A DNA stretch of 64,000 nucleotides from Undaria pinnatifida (Eukaryota; Sar; Phaeophyceae; Laminariales; Alariaceae): NCBI GenBank assembly GCA_012845835.1, contig JABAKD010000012.1:9103973-9167972 (forward strand). Reading direction: 5' to 3'. Both the position numbers and the translations under genes were made by a program. Under the pieces are notes generated by a model. It was not told the origin of the DNA, ran no database searches, and was given only the letters and a program-made list of their open reading frames with translations. The stretch's first letter is position 1. Each line of letters opens with the position of its first letter. Positions 11,037 through 22,261 of this stretch are shown here, one piece after another.

Positions 11037-14000
11037 CTGGAAAACAAATCACACGTTCACGGGGGAGGCATTCGAAAAGGGGGAGGCGTCAGGAAAGTCT
11101 CAGCAGGAACATTTCCCTGCCGAGATAGGTACGACGAAGTATTCAGAGCGAAATAATTCCTACCCAAACCAAATGGCGGCGTTCCCATTACTCTATCATA
11201 GATCGCTTCGCAGCCGACTACAAGTGCGCAACGTCGAAACACGACGGAAAAAAAATAACACCCAACAACCCCCATCTACTGCATCTTCTGCAAGAGGCAA
11301 GAACGCGAGCAGTCCAACTCCAACAAGCAGCTGTTCCGCGTCACCCATTGATGCACTCGGTGCAGCTTGGCATAATGTCACGCGCAGTTCTATTAGATCC
11401 ATGGTGAGCACCGCATCCGTCGACTGCACGAAGGTCGCTTGCCTGCCCATCGTGTGGGTTGGCTTCTTCAGGCACGTCTACCATAGCCTTTGCTAAGATT
11501 GCGTAGTAATGTTCATGTTTTGCTTCACCGCAAAATATCATAGCCTAACATGACAAAAGACACCGGGGCGCCGCTTGACCGATGGACACTGACCTTCCCT
11601 TCCTTGCATGAACGGTGCCATGTCAAGCTCGAGGGGCAGCTTGACCAGGTCGTTGATCTTCTGCAGTCCACCGTACATGCTGAACGTAGAGAGCAGTGAA
11701 AAGAGCGAACGCACACATTCATGTCAAATGTCTGCCAATGCTGCTGCTGTCACAACACGTGGAAGGCTCAAGTCTAAGGAAACAGTAAAAAATGTTGGCG
11801 GCAGAAGCGCTTGCTAACGAACCATGCGCTATGGGTGCAACATGTCGCTCTAAGCATATTGTACAAAGCGAATATCGTACATGACACTGTCTATCTCACC
11901 CTCGGCTATAGCTTGCTGGGTTTTGAGTAAGTCATCCCCGCGGTGGTTTACTGTAGGGAGGGGTGCGTGTGCTCATTCCATGCGTAGCTGTAGTCGTATG
12001 ACGGATATCATCGCACCCCTACAATGCCGGGACGGAGCACGTCGGGTTCTCACCGACCAGGCAAACATCGCGTGCACCAAGCGCGAAGCGCCGTGAGGCA
12101 TTCGGCGAGCCGCATGAAGTGTGAGCTGCAGCCTACTAAGAATCACCTGTAAGGCGGAATTCGGCACCTTGAGCGTACTTTCTTGCATATGGATGACAGC
12201 TTCGAATTACTTATTTTTTTATGGCGTGGCCACTTCCAGATACAGCAGTGGGGATACTATGTAACTTCCCCGTGGGTGTTTTTACCATATACCACCGGTA
12301 CCCACTACGCGATATCATCTCTTTAAGCAGAGTTAAGGTTCTGCACCCCGAAAAATATCATTATATCGAACACCATTTCGGATAATGCCAAAATATAAGA
12401 CCGAGTAGAAACAAAAGACGGTACCATGGCTGTCTGTCTCACTTAGTGAGTGCTCACCGCAGCCGCGGGGGTTTACAACGTACGCCGGGTGATAAATCGG
12501 GTGGTCGTTTTGATTGTAGAATGATTGCCGTCCGGGTGGTAATGACGTGGGTGTGGTATACAGCGCAGGGTGTGGTATGCACCGTCACACCTGGTACTAC
12601 GGTACAGTAGGGGATAAGGTGCGGCTCAATGGAAAAAACGTGCTCCATATCTCTCTTCGGGACTCTGCAAGCTGCACAGTAAACGCAGCAAGCAAACGTT
12701 CACCAAGAGAGCTACTAATAGCTGGTAATTGCTACGACCATTGGGGCATAAATACTATCAATAATACAGGCACCAAACACTAGTATGCAGCAAGACGTGG
12801 GATGTTCATTGCCTTTAATCGACCATGAGCTAGACTACTGGTAGTAACGCTGTTCCAATGAGAAGCGCGAAAAAAATACACGTGAACTGCCGCGTATTGC
12901 AGCATTTTTTTTCTTCTCTCACACATCTATTTTCCAGATTCTGGACAAGCCGTGGCCAAAGGTGTCGCCCCTTCTCCCCCCCGGTTCGCGCCTTCAATTT
13001 TTGTCGCGCATAGGGTTCAGCAATCCCACTGCTCGTCGATTTTTTATCGAGTGTTGCAAACTCATGCTCTCGCGTTTTCCGCAGGTCAATTTGTGCACAA
13101 GAAAAAGTCCCCACGAATTTATACGAGTATTTGAACTCACGAAACTGACCTATGCCAGGCTCGAGGATAACCTGACACGTCACCGGGGCGACCGGCTTGC
13201 AGCTATGCTGTGATGTGGTTCAGCCGTGCCATATTCGAGCGTAATCAGCGCGACGAATCAATAATCGAAATAGTTTAACGCAGTTTGACTAGTTTTGGCG
13301 GCGGGCTTTCGTTTTCCGTTACCAAAGACGTATCGCAAAGGCGACTTCTCGGGTTCGCTGCCAGTCTCGCACACGTGAGGGCAAAAATGGTAAGGTGGGC
13401 TACCCAGGAATGTGATGGTGATGGTGTTATCAGACTAAGCTAATTTCCCTGAAATCGAGCAGGTGGTCCCAAAAACGCTAAAAATAAACCCGATGGAAGA
13501 AAAACCAAGTGCAAAATAACACGTGCACCGCATTACCTCAGTAGTTTCAATACTTCGAAGTACGTATACATAGTTGGAAACGCATATGGTGATGGCTACT
13601 GTACGCAGCCCTGCACGCACACCCGGTGACCCCTCACAACACGTCTGGTCGCTAGGTGCACACATTACGGTGTGCATCCGCCTGTCACTTTCCAGCGCAT
13701 TGCTTGCCGCAAACATCCGCTCACCTCGCGTACTTGAAGCGCTTAATGTGCAGGAAAAGCCTGCCTGGCGGCTTCGCCAACGCGATGGAGCGCGACTTCT
13801 TGTACGTCTGCCGCAAGCACGAAACCAATACCAACGAAAGTCCGTGTTTCGCTTTAGGAGATGCTGTGGGTACGAGTCCAGTGCGACATGTAGCGAGGTT
13901 TTAAAATTTGTCGAGATCCGCCCTGCGTAGATATAACCCTCCGAGGTCAGACTGTTTTTGTCAAGGAAATCACCAAGCTGCCTCGTGAGGCAAGAACGAC

Positions 14001-17000
14001 CCTCGGAGGGCAAAAACTGTTCGGGAAGTGGATCACCAAGCCACTGCATGAGGCAATAATCCCGCCTTCCAGTGCAGGTCTGCCCGGCAGGTCTACAGCA
14101 TTGCTTGGTACCAGGTATACGTTAAATTTTTGCGCAGTATGATACTCGAAAGCGAATTTCGAAACCAGAAAGGGTGCACATATTTATGGCGTAGTCTGGG
14201 CCGGGGACGACCGCCATCTAATGCTTTCAGTTGCACTCCTTTGGGCGTGCGCCGCGAGCACCTCACGTCCCCTCGTAGATTCCTCCATCTATCGACACCT
14301 AATATATGGCCACCATCACCACGAGAACTTCACAAAAAATACCACGGAATGAAACGAGCGGAATATCACCTTGCGGCCCTTGAGTTTACACTCGGCGCAG
14401 GGATCAAGTCCATGTTCGTCCTCAAAGTACTGTGAACCCAGCGTTCAACACGGAACAAGAGCCGGACGTTGGCGCCAAATGGTGCAGAGGATTGAAACAT
14501 CGGAATAGGGGAGAACGAACAACGGACACGGCAATGTTAGCTACTGCTGCTGTCTAAGCTTCATGCAGTAGGTGCAAGTCTGTGAACTATATATAATACC
14601 AGTCATACGGTTTTCCGAGTCTGGCCTACGCTCTCGACGAACGATTGAGATGCCACTTCTGTATTCCATGTCCGTCTGCGAAGCGCTTCAAACAGGTGTA
14701 CCGACAGCTGTGAATAATGACCTTACGTTCGGCAGCCTTACGGGCAGAGGTTGCGCCACAGCTATTATACCGCAACTCGACCACTGCACAAAAAACGTCA
14801 CACCTGGCCTAGAAGGTCGGTCAAATGCAGCGGTGAAGAGGCGAGACCCTTGTGCGCATTGTTCGGCACAGATGGCATCGCCAGCGCAAGAACATAGAAG
14901 TCCTGCAGGACACAGAAGGGCTCCGGGATGGGCTTCCCTTTCGCTTTGGCCTGTTGTAACCGGTGGCGGGCATACGGCAACAGAACTTCAACATACAACA
15001 CCTTTGGCTAGGAGGCCAAGAACGGAGTAAATTATCAACCAGCCATGATATCTTGCGGGGCAGCCGACGTCCGGTCACACCGCGACTCAAGCACTTAACT
15101 ACCGCCGGGTTTTGTGTTATCCACATGTGGGAGCAGGACTGGTGCAAACGTCCAAGTACATAGACAAAGCGCTTGCGAAGTATCAGGGGAAGGCTGGACG
15201 GAATCTGCTCATCTATAATACTCAACATCGCCAAGCTCTGTAATGTTGACGGGGCATTGCTTTGACCGGTATATCATGAAGGGCGTGTTTTGACACATTA
15301 ACGCTCTCCCCGGAACACCTGTCACCTACAACGGCGCGCCTGCAAACACCGCGTCCCGAACGTACTGTTGTAGAACATGTCGCCAGCCGCGCAAGGTAAG
15401 CTGCACCTGCAACATTCCAAGGGTATGCCTGTTGTCCCCCAGCCTAAAAAATGAAAGGGGATACGGTGCGTGGCGCGGCGGAATCATGCGCGCCGCACCG
15501 ACAACGCGACCCGTCGACTTGTTGATCAGGTTATTGCGTCATCGACTTACCTCGACACAACAACCGCAAACGGAAATCGAACGAATTTGGCCCTTAAGCT
15601 CTTCGATTAACTGCTGTGGAACCAAAGAGGCTTCGCCCGTACGCTCATCTTCCCACGGCTGCAAAACGCCACCCGTCCACGAGGAAAGACCAAGCGGCGC
15701 GGGGGAAGACAAGACGGGCACATGGAGGCGAAAATGAGTTGAGCGTACGAGCGCGGCTGTCGAGACCTTAATTTAAATTAATCACCGAAGAATAGCCAAA
15801 TTTCCATTTGGGTGTTTCCGGCGACCTGCATTCTTCGCTCAGATACTGTGCGATGTTGTTTCAAACATGAATCATTTTTCAATTTCCAAAACAATCCAAC
15901 TCCGTTTGCGTGTATTATTATTGATAGTTTGCTTCCGACGCGTGGGTGAAGTCGTAACCGGAGTTACACTCTTGACCAAGACTAGCGGTATTTTCGGTTT
16001 GACGACAAACGGTATTGACCAACAGGAAGAACATTCCAGGCATACGCCAAAAACAGCCCCAAAGCTCCGAATATGTTGCTGTGAATGAAATCCCCCAGAC
16101 AATAAAATACGTTGCAGGTACACGATTTGTATCATACAGCGGCGAGAGCAAATTTCTAGTACGTACGTAGCAAGGACATTACACCTGGGTAGGAGCTGGG
16201 GATTATGACAGGAGTGAGTTTGGTTTGTAGTCGTTCACACGTCAGGCGCATGTTTAAACCACCCCACAGAGTTCTACGATATGACCGCAAACCACGTGTG
16301 ATACGCCACCACACATTCTACTAGAGTAGCCCGCTCCCTTTATCTTATGATCGAATGAGATACCATGTATATGTTGGAGATTCCGTTGGAAGTCGGGAGA
16401 AGATGACCTACCGATCGAAGACCAGGATACGTACCTTGGCGTAAATATCTCAAAGGACTGCTCTTGGGATTCACACATAGCGAAAGTAATGCGTAAGGGT
16501 AAGGCACAGATATGCAAGATGGATGCGATCCTAACAGACTCGCGCCTTGATACTATGATTACCAGATGTTTTCTGATTAATGTGAGTTTACCAAAGCTAG
16601 AGTATGCAGGACAAGTGTGGGAAGGGAACGCAAAGTTCGTAAAACAACCGGAAACAATGCAGATGACAGCAGCTAAAAATATTCGAGGATGCTCAAGTAC
16701 GATGAGTAATACAGTGTTAAGAGCAGAACTAGGAATGCACTCACTTAAAGCTAATAGAGACGTGAGAAAGCTGAAGTGGCAATCGAAGGTAAAAAATATG
16801 GCAGAAAAGAGGTTGCCAACCATAGCTGGGAGGGCTGTATGGGAGAAAATAACAAAAAAGCGAGCTGGAATAAGATGGGATCACGTAGTCGAGAAATATG
16901 GAAGGCGTTCGGAGGAGACCAAGAACATATACTGTCTATACTCGTAGAGAAAAGTTTGGCGGGTACAAGACAGAAGGAAAAGAAATAATAGAAGAAAGGA

Positions 17001-18487
17001 AAATGTTAGCGCTAAAAAATAAGGTGAACGAGGACAAACACGTAGAGATATACGGGGGGTTGACGGAAGATATTGGAATGAAAACGTGTCTGCACGGCCC
17101 AATGGACTACGCGAAAAAGCTGAAACTGCGATTTCGTGTAGGGGACCTGGACCTACCAGAAAGAAGACGAGATATACCAGTATTCGGGAGGAGAACATGC
17201 ATGTACATATGTGCCCGTTTGGCACAACAATAGCGAGCAGGACACGCATAATAATAGGAGAATGTGAAATTTACAAGGAGGAACGGGATGTGTTAGAGAA
17301 GGAGATGAGGAAATTAGACGACTGTGACGTGAAAGAGTTTGGTAGACTAGAGAGTAGCGAAGAAACGATTGCTGTCCTTGGAGATAGATAGGGGCCACAG
17401 ACGGCGAAACAGGAAGGGGATGGGGTAAGCAAACAGTTCATGTAATATATGGAAAAAGCGTAATGAGCGCCCAAACGTCGGCGGAGGTGTCTCTATTGGG
17501 AGTAGGAACGGTGCTCCGTCTCGAAAGGGATGCGTCGCCAATGGTCAAATTACTAAGGCAAGCAACAAATGAGTACCCACCCCCCCCCCCAGCCCCCTCT
17601 AAAATACCCACCCCTCCCCCTACCGTTTATACGACTTACAGTATTTACATAATAAACTGGTGCATTCCACAGCCGTCAGATTTTGTCCCCCTCAAAACGG
17701 CTTTTATATTTTCCGTGCACAGATCGATTAACATCACCTTTTTTTTTTATCCTCCGGCGGATGGGGAAAAATAAAGCTTTAGCTCACCACACTTCCACGT
17801 ATTAACATCACCCTGTTGACCCCGGTGCAAGCTAGTTCTAAGGGGAGTCGCCGATCTACTTCCTTAATGAGGACATACGCCCAGTAATACGCGCGATCGG
17901 AGTAACACGCACAGCTTGCAAACATGAGTTTCGACGAAATCTTCGATCTTACAGCTGGAGCGTATTTCAATTTTTATAATATGCAATACCAGGTATACCT
18001 CCAGTGGTCAGGTATGCTGAACTCAAACATACAAATTCATCGAACTCACACCTGACGTCCTGAAAATATTTCTATAAAATGTTAGAATGACAACGTATCA
18101 ATTTGGAACCGTGAGTTCGTGTCCCACAAATACTTTTTTGGGGGCAATAGCCGACTTTCATTCTCGAATGCTGTATTAATATCAACATAATAGATAACTA
18201 ATAATACTCTGTATTCGTACTCCTCCCGATATTAAAGCGGGGGAAAAAAAAACAATATAAACCACCTACCATACATATGATAGAGCAGTATAGTGGAAAC
18301 TACAGTAATAAATTTATAAAATAGATATGATGTTAGATCTAGCTCAAAATTCCCCATCCAAAGTAAAAATACCAACACGAACCATGTTGGGCTGCGAAAG
18401 CAACTGAGTTAAATCGACACACGACGCGTATGAAAATACGCGGAAGTGTGGTGAGCTAAAGCTTTATTTTTCCCCATCCGCCGGAGG

Positions 18488-18518
<31 letters not shown>

Positions 18519-21500
18519 CACGAACCATTATAGTGGATAAAGAATAGGACCCCTCCCAAAAAAAAACTCACCCATATAATATATTTCAAGTACCAACAAC
18601 GCAGCTTGCAAAGATGAGTATTGACCCGAAATTCGTCGAACTCACGATTGACGTCCTTATAATATTTGTCATAAAATAGTGAAATAAGGTCGATCAGTAT
18701 AATATAAAAATAAAAATACACTCCAGCTGTGAGATCGAAGATTTTGTCCAAACTCATCTTTGCAAGCTGTGTGTGATACTCCGATCGCGCGTATTGCTGG
18801 GTGTGCGTCCTCATTAAGGACATTAGTCAGTATAGACTATATCTACTCTAAAAAAAAATAGTCCGCGAAACGCACAAGTCCGCCGTAGACAGCTGCAGGT
18901 GCCCCCGAGTCATGCTCAAGAACGAAGATCGCGCGCACAGGCGCAACGGTCTGGCTTTGCGGTGAAAACACCGCATATCGTGGCTTGACAATGTGGTAAA
19001 GCGAAGTTGCACGCGCTCTTCACCTTATCAGATGTTACATTGGAGACCATCATCTGCAACACCATGGTGAGGACCTCGGCGGCATCCGACTGCCGGCGTT
19101 GATTAAGCTTCGACACGTCACATCAAGGGAGACGGTGATGGGCAGCGCAGTCAGAGGTAACATATCTTGTGGCCGGTCAGATGTGTTGATCACCAAAGAG
19201 GCATAATGACGGTCATGTTGTTGTTGTTGTTGTTGTTTTCTCACATTAACTCTTGTAAAAAATTCTAGAGTCCGTGGTCACACAAAGGTCATACATCACA
19301 GCCAGTGGTCCACGAAGCCGGTACGTCAAAAGGTTTTTTGCTGTCACGTGACGGTCCCTTATCCCCTACAAGAAAATTCCTACCCGCCTTTGTGGAAACC
19401 CTCAGATTTTGATATGCAGAACGAGCGCTTGCCAATCGCTGCATCGTTACCACTCGCTTCAAGAACTACCCGCGTATTCCTCGCGAACTCAATAAAACAA
19501 ACTGCAGTTAAATTCATGGGTAGGTTTTTCACGAACAGGGACACCCCCGGACTAGCCATCATATGACATCACGCGCGGTTTTGGTCCATTTCGGGTGGTC
19601 ACAAGCCCAAACTGCCGTCACTAAGCAAATTTCACAGACATCAGCCTTACGATACATGCCAAGCCAACAGTCACCGATCAAGTTTGACGCAGGATCCAAG
19701 TCGCGGACGAGGCGGGGTCACATGTACAGCAGCAGGGCCGTCTTTCAGCGGAGTAACCATGGCGTGCAATATCTAGCTTATACTTGGTAGGGAGAAAACC
19801 AACAGCACCGTGCCTGATTTAGATGCAGCTTTTTGCCACGCGGAAGCAGCAGAACATTGACCGCATATCTACGTTATTTACATATAACGGTTAAAGAACT
19901 GCTGCGCATGCTCACCCCATCAACGTCAGACAAGAAAGTCAAGATGCCAGGCGGGGCATCAACGGCTTCCCCCGCTTTCTTCTCCGCCACCACCTGACCA
20001 CAGCAGCCACGCAAATAATATAATGAGAATTGCAGGCAGGTTTGAGACCAGTCCGGATCATGTATGTTGATACCAGGACGCACAAGCGGCCAGAAGGAAA
20101 CCCCAGGCAATTTAGTGGCACTTGCGATGATCCCCCTCGCATTCGTTGTATACCTGCCCTTTTCCCTCTGCGTACAAAGCGTTTCGCACAACAAGCGGTC
20201 TGCACAAAACAAAAGATGCGCCGCTTTCAGCAGCACGCCAGGTAACACGAGGCAGTGGAAAACACAGTCATATTTTTTAAAAACTTAGGTTATGGTCATC
20301 TGCGCGCGACTACGCGCGGCGTCTCGCAGATCCAAGATGCGTACAAGTAGAACTGGGATCCCCACCATAAAGAAAGCTCCAAGTGCGGCCATGAGCGTCT
20401 TCTCCGGCTTGTCAATCGGCCTGTCCTTCGCCTGCTGCCGACGGCGCTCTGGGTAGAGATGGTAAGACGGAAATGGAAAGGGTCGCGTTCAAGAAATAAA
20501 ACTCATGGGTGGAGGGAAGCCTAGCGCCGTCTCTGTTCGTCAAATTTCATCGATGTGCGTTTCCTAGCAGTTAATCCTGACCCTTCTCTCGATGTTTGCG
20601 TTGTGTATATTTCGAACGACGACCACGCACTCACCTTGTCCGACGAACGACCGCGTCTGTAACCTCAGCAGCAGAAAAGAAGGGAGATCGCCACCGTGGA
20701 GAAAAGTTGCATACCACGGGAAAAATATTCCGATTCAGCACCAACAACTTTAAAGGTGATCCGCAGCCCTGCACGACTCTTCTTTTGATACCAGGGAACA
20801 TTGGAATCCGATTTGCTTTCGTCTCTGGCTTCGTCATTCAACCATATGAACAGAAGCCTTGCCAGCAATTACAACTCAAACAGGACATCAAGCCATGTAG
20901 AAAATGCGCTTCATGGGAGGGGGCAAGTTCAAGGACATTACTCTGGATTGAAGGACTTTTTAACCCTACAGTTTGGTATACAATAAACTGTTCCATACGA
21001 TGACCAAGCTGCCCTTGCTAGGCTGCGTGCTCAAGGGAAGTGCCACCCGTGCACGGAAACACGACCCGGTTGTTATCGTCCCAAAATAGTTGACAAGCAT
21101 GATAACAAAAAAACGTGGCACACCGAGGCCGATAGTGTGTCGCAAACCAACGGTGTTCGTGGGCTTTTATTAAAACCTGAACAAGTTTTTTAGACTATAC
21201 TGTAAGTAGCTACGGTAGCAAAGTAGCATAACGTCAATACTCTAACGTTACTGACACATTGGTCTTGACGTTTTCGGAGGCACACGGGCAGGACAAAATC
21301 TATCGCACGAAGAGCATTTGCTACACACGCCTGCCGACAAGCACACAGTGAATCAACCTTGTCGTTCCCCCGGTCCCGTTCGTGCGCAGACGCTACCTGT
21401 ACATTTCGAGGTGTGGCATTACAAGGGCTTTTCACACGTCGAATCGGTTCAGCGTGACCAGAACCAAACCGACCTGTGATATGTGCAAACCTCCTGACCC

Positions 21501-22127
21501 GACCCGACAAGACCCGTGAGGTTTCGAACACCTCCTGACTCGATTCGACTCGATCCGTGAGATTTTCAAAACCTCCTGACCAGTGGAAAGCCCTGGGAAT
21601 TACCTTTTCGAGAAAGATGTTCAAGGGTTGCGCTCGGTGCGGATTTTCTGGCCTCCTCGAAAGCTTTGTCGTCCTTCTTGAAAACGCCGTAAGACCCGGT
21701 GGCAATCGCCACAACCATCGGCATGTGCCGGACCAGCTGAAGCACAGCAATCAGCGGGCACTTATTTTTTCCCGACTGATTTTTAATGCCACTGCCATTC
21801 ACCCAAGTTGGAAAACACACAAACAGCGCCACAGACAGGGGGGAATAATGAGGGGCAGCGGACGTATCACAACAAAGTACCACGATATGGGTTCACAATC
21901 AGCAGCATACTGTACCGAGCAATACTGCACATGCCAGGAGTAACGTCTCTCATGGCCCTGCGTCGAACTAAGTTGCACATCAATACCCATGGACTACCAG
22001 GGGAGACGCAGGTTTGTAGGCACGCAACTCAAGCAAGCACACAGCAGTGGCACCGTCACACGAGGATGTATCGGGACACAACTCACATGGCGAGGGGAGT
22101 TTCCTTCGACACCGAGGGGAGAACACG
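10837..22127 (-). CDS. ubiquitin-specific protease (USP, peptidase C19), 12 joined exons
   Basis: A deubiquitinase: it would cleave ubiquitin from substrates using a papain-like Cys/His/Asn-Asp site. Twelve minus-strand exons with GT...AG borders join in phase into 388 codons plus stop (1,167 nt), without an internal stop. Seen in order: a Cys box (GIKNQSGKNKCPLIAVLQ, candidate nucleophile Cys25); a segment ending APPGILTFLSDVDG; SDAAEVLTMVLQMM in place of the usual QDAxEFL; the zinc-ribbon pair VCGCC and PCAEC; the core strand LFLHIKRFKYA; QKINDLVKLPLELDMAPFM; and the His box GGHYTAYV with WYND (His346, Asn362-Asp363). Family knowledge: this order defines the USP fold. Oddities: two extra residues in the Cys box and no initiator Met found, so the N-terminus is incomplete. 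The C-terminus ends soon after the catalytic core. The subfamily is not resolved. One large intron (15,659-19,023) holds retroelements. Confidence 0.88.
11594..11679 (-). CDS. USP exon 11
   Basis: 86 nt, phase 2 in and 1 out. GLQKINDLVKLPLELDMAPF matches the segment after the KRF motif. Donor GAAG|GTCAGT. Confidence 0.9.
11940..12370. repeat. dispersed repeat in USP intron (pair of 39,530-39,890)
   Basis: CCGGGACGGAGCACGTCGGG, ACCGACCAGGCAA, CTTGCATATGGATGACAGCTT and following blocks recur in the same order at 39,580-39,880. Same orientation. No splice-framed coding seen. Confidence 0.75.
12370..12920. other. intronic, no further feature
   Basis: Part of the USP intron 11,680-13,724. Nothing recognisable apart from the SINE that follows. 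Confidence 0.5.
12930..13198 (-). mobile_element. tRNA-derived SINE, copy 2
   Basis: Collinear with the SINE at 2,320-2,618 (minus strand), including the GCCGGTCGCCCCGGTG head and body. A short internal deletion (about 17 bp around the B-box region) distinguishes it. It lies in an intron of the USP gene. Confidence 0.75.
13725..13807 (-). CDS. USP exon 10, LHIKRFKY core
   Basis: 83 nt, phase 0 in and 2 out. KPPGRLFLHIKRFKYA is the hallmark USP strand. Acceptor GCTTGCGGCAG, donor GTGAGC. Confidence 0.9.
14370..14429 (-). CDS. USP exon 9, second CxxC
   Basis: 60 nt, phase 0-0. YFEDEHGLDPCAECKLKGRK supplies the second zinc-ribbon pair. Acceptor GTTCACAG, donor AAG|GTGATA. Confidence 0.87.
14804..14950 (-). 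CDS. USP exon 8
   Basis: 147 nt, phase 0-0. DFYVLALAMPS...SPLHLTDLLGQ fits the conserved 'F..L.L.......L...L' segment after the first zinc-ribbon pair. Donor CAG|GTGTGA. Confidence 0.82.
15551..15658 (-). CDS. USP exon 7, first CxxC
   Basis: 108 nt, phase 0-0. LIEELKGQIRSISVCGCC matches the family segment 'LF.G.....I.C..C'. Acceptor TTTTGCAG, donor GAG|GTAAGT. Confidence 0.85.
16380..17572 (+). pseudogene. 5'-truncated LINE (non-LTR retrotransposon) ORF2 3' end
   Basis: Plus-strand remnant of reverse-transcriptase ORF C-terminal part. YLGVNISKDCSWDSHI is the conserved segment after the RT palm in LINE ORF2. AELGMHSLKANRDVRKLKW and RFRVGDLDLPERR follow, then a zinc-knuckle-like CPFGTTIASRTRIIIGEC (C...H position lost). 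The tail reads NIWKKRNERPN and ends at the TGA at 17,570-17,572. At least three frame changes and one in-frame stop break it, so it is not functional. It lies antisense inside the USP intron 15,659-19,023. Catalytic RT motifs are absent (truncated). Confidence 0.88.
17650..18000 (+). repeat. dispersed repeat following the LINE, copy 2
   Basis: Matches 235-490 (CCGTCAGATTTTGT, GGGGAGTCGCCGA, ACGCGCGATCGGAGTA, ATCTTCGATCTTACAGCTGG). The copy is split by the poly(T) insertion at 17,739-17,801. A shorter inverted copy is at about 18,705-18,830. Confidence 0.8.
17739..17801 (-). mobile_element. short poly(A) retroposon, 5'-truncated copy, 11-bp TSD
   Basis: A 63-bp insertion (ten T, then ATCCTCCGGCGGATGGGG...) flanked by the perfect direct repeat TTAACATCACC (17,728-17,738 and 17,802-17,812). 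The related sequence near 301 carries the uninterrupted site. Read on the minus strand it ends in poly(A), as for a LINE-mobilised transcript. Confidence 0.82.
18000..18700 (+). repeat. AT-rich dispersed repeat, copy 1
   Basis: Shares GAACTCACACCTGACGTCCTG, ATTTGGAACCGTG, CTGTATTCGTACTC, CCGATATTAAAGC, ACCATACATATGATA and GCAGCTTGCAAAGATGAG, in order, with 62,550-63,070. Here it is interrupted by the retroposon at 18,386-18,516. Confidence 0.85.
18386..18516 (+). mobile_element. short poly(A) retroposon, longest copy, about 12-bp TSD
   Basis: About 105 bases plus a run of some 27 A, flanked by (AA)CACGAACCAT on both sides (18,374-18,385 and 18,517-18,528). It contains a 7-bp stem closed by a GAAA loop (CGCGTAT-GAAA-ATACGCG) and the palindrome TAAAGCTTTA. 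Its 3' 55 bases equal the insertion at 17,739-17,801 in the opposite orientation and a partial copy at 61,572-61,624. No A/B boxes are seen, so it is not an obvious tRNA SINE. Confidence 0.82.
19024..19089 (-). CDS. USP exon 6, DAxEFL-like motif
   Basis: 66 nt, phase 0-0, encoding SDAAEVLTMVLQMMV and ending SDK. Acceptor GCCGGCAG, donor AAG|GTGAAG. Confidence 0.8.
19215..19240 (+). repeat. (GTT)n microsatellite
   Basis: About seven GTT units, the complement of the CAA repeat type seen at 884-1000. Lies in a USP intron. Confidence 0.9.
19916..19993 (-). CDS. USP exon 5
   Basis: 78 nt, phase 0-0. It ends APPGILTFLSDVDG, matching the family position 'P..L...L' just before the QDAxEF motif. Acceptor TGTGGTCAG, donor GTGAGC. 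Confidence 0.72.
20366..20446 (-). CDS. USP exon 4
   Basis: 81 nt, RRRQQAKDR...EKTLMAALGAFFM, donor ATG|GTGGGG. It fits the helical segment after the Cys box. If the donor is not used, the frame runs on through a hydrophobic stretch (VGIPVLLVRILDL) to a stop at 20,287, so a truncated membrane-tailed isoform cannot be excluded. Confidence 0.62.
20635..20663 (-). CDS. USP exon 3 (29 nt)
   Basis: Tiny basic exon between CTGCTGAG and GTGAGTGC. It is retained because it restores phase between exons 2 and 4 (1 in, 0 out). Confidence 0.6.
21604..21791 (-). CDS. USP exon 2, Cys box
   Basis: 188 nt. It carries GIKN..GKNKCPLIAVLQ, where C, the preceding N and VLQ align with the family pattern GNTCYxNSVLQ. 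An alternative acceptor at 21,775 would start after KNQ. Donor AAAAG|GTAATT, phase 1 out. Confidence 0.78.
22087..22127 (-). CDS. USP exon 1 (first recognised)
   Basis: 41 nt, encoding RVLPSVSKETPLA. The acceptor CGTTCCCTTTGCAG and donor GTGAGTTG are both strong. Phase 0 in, 2 out. It joins to the Cys-box exon to give TPLA-IGIKN. Upstream exons are not certain. Confidence 0.65.
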
Positions 22128-22261
22128 CTGCAAAGGGAACGAAATGTGAACCGAGAAAAGAGAAGGCGCACCAAAACTGAGGCCAACATCATGGGTGAAG
22201 AAACATTCTTGCGACACAAACGTTACATCGGTTTATTGTAAGGCAAGTATGCCATTCACTG

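Noticed and set aside
13435-14049. 204-codon single-exon minus-strand protein
   Set aside because: Reads through USP exon 10 in the wrong frame; the true coding frame gives LHIKRFKY and is bounded by splice sites.
17739-18516. A ~780-bp MITE with 54-bp terminal inverted repeats
   Set aside because: The two inverted copies each have their own, different target duplications and poly(A) tails on their outer ends, so they are two independent retroposon insertions, not the ends of one DNA transposon.
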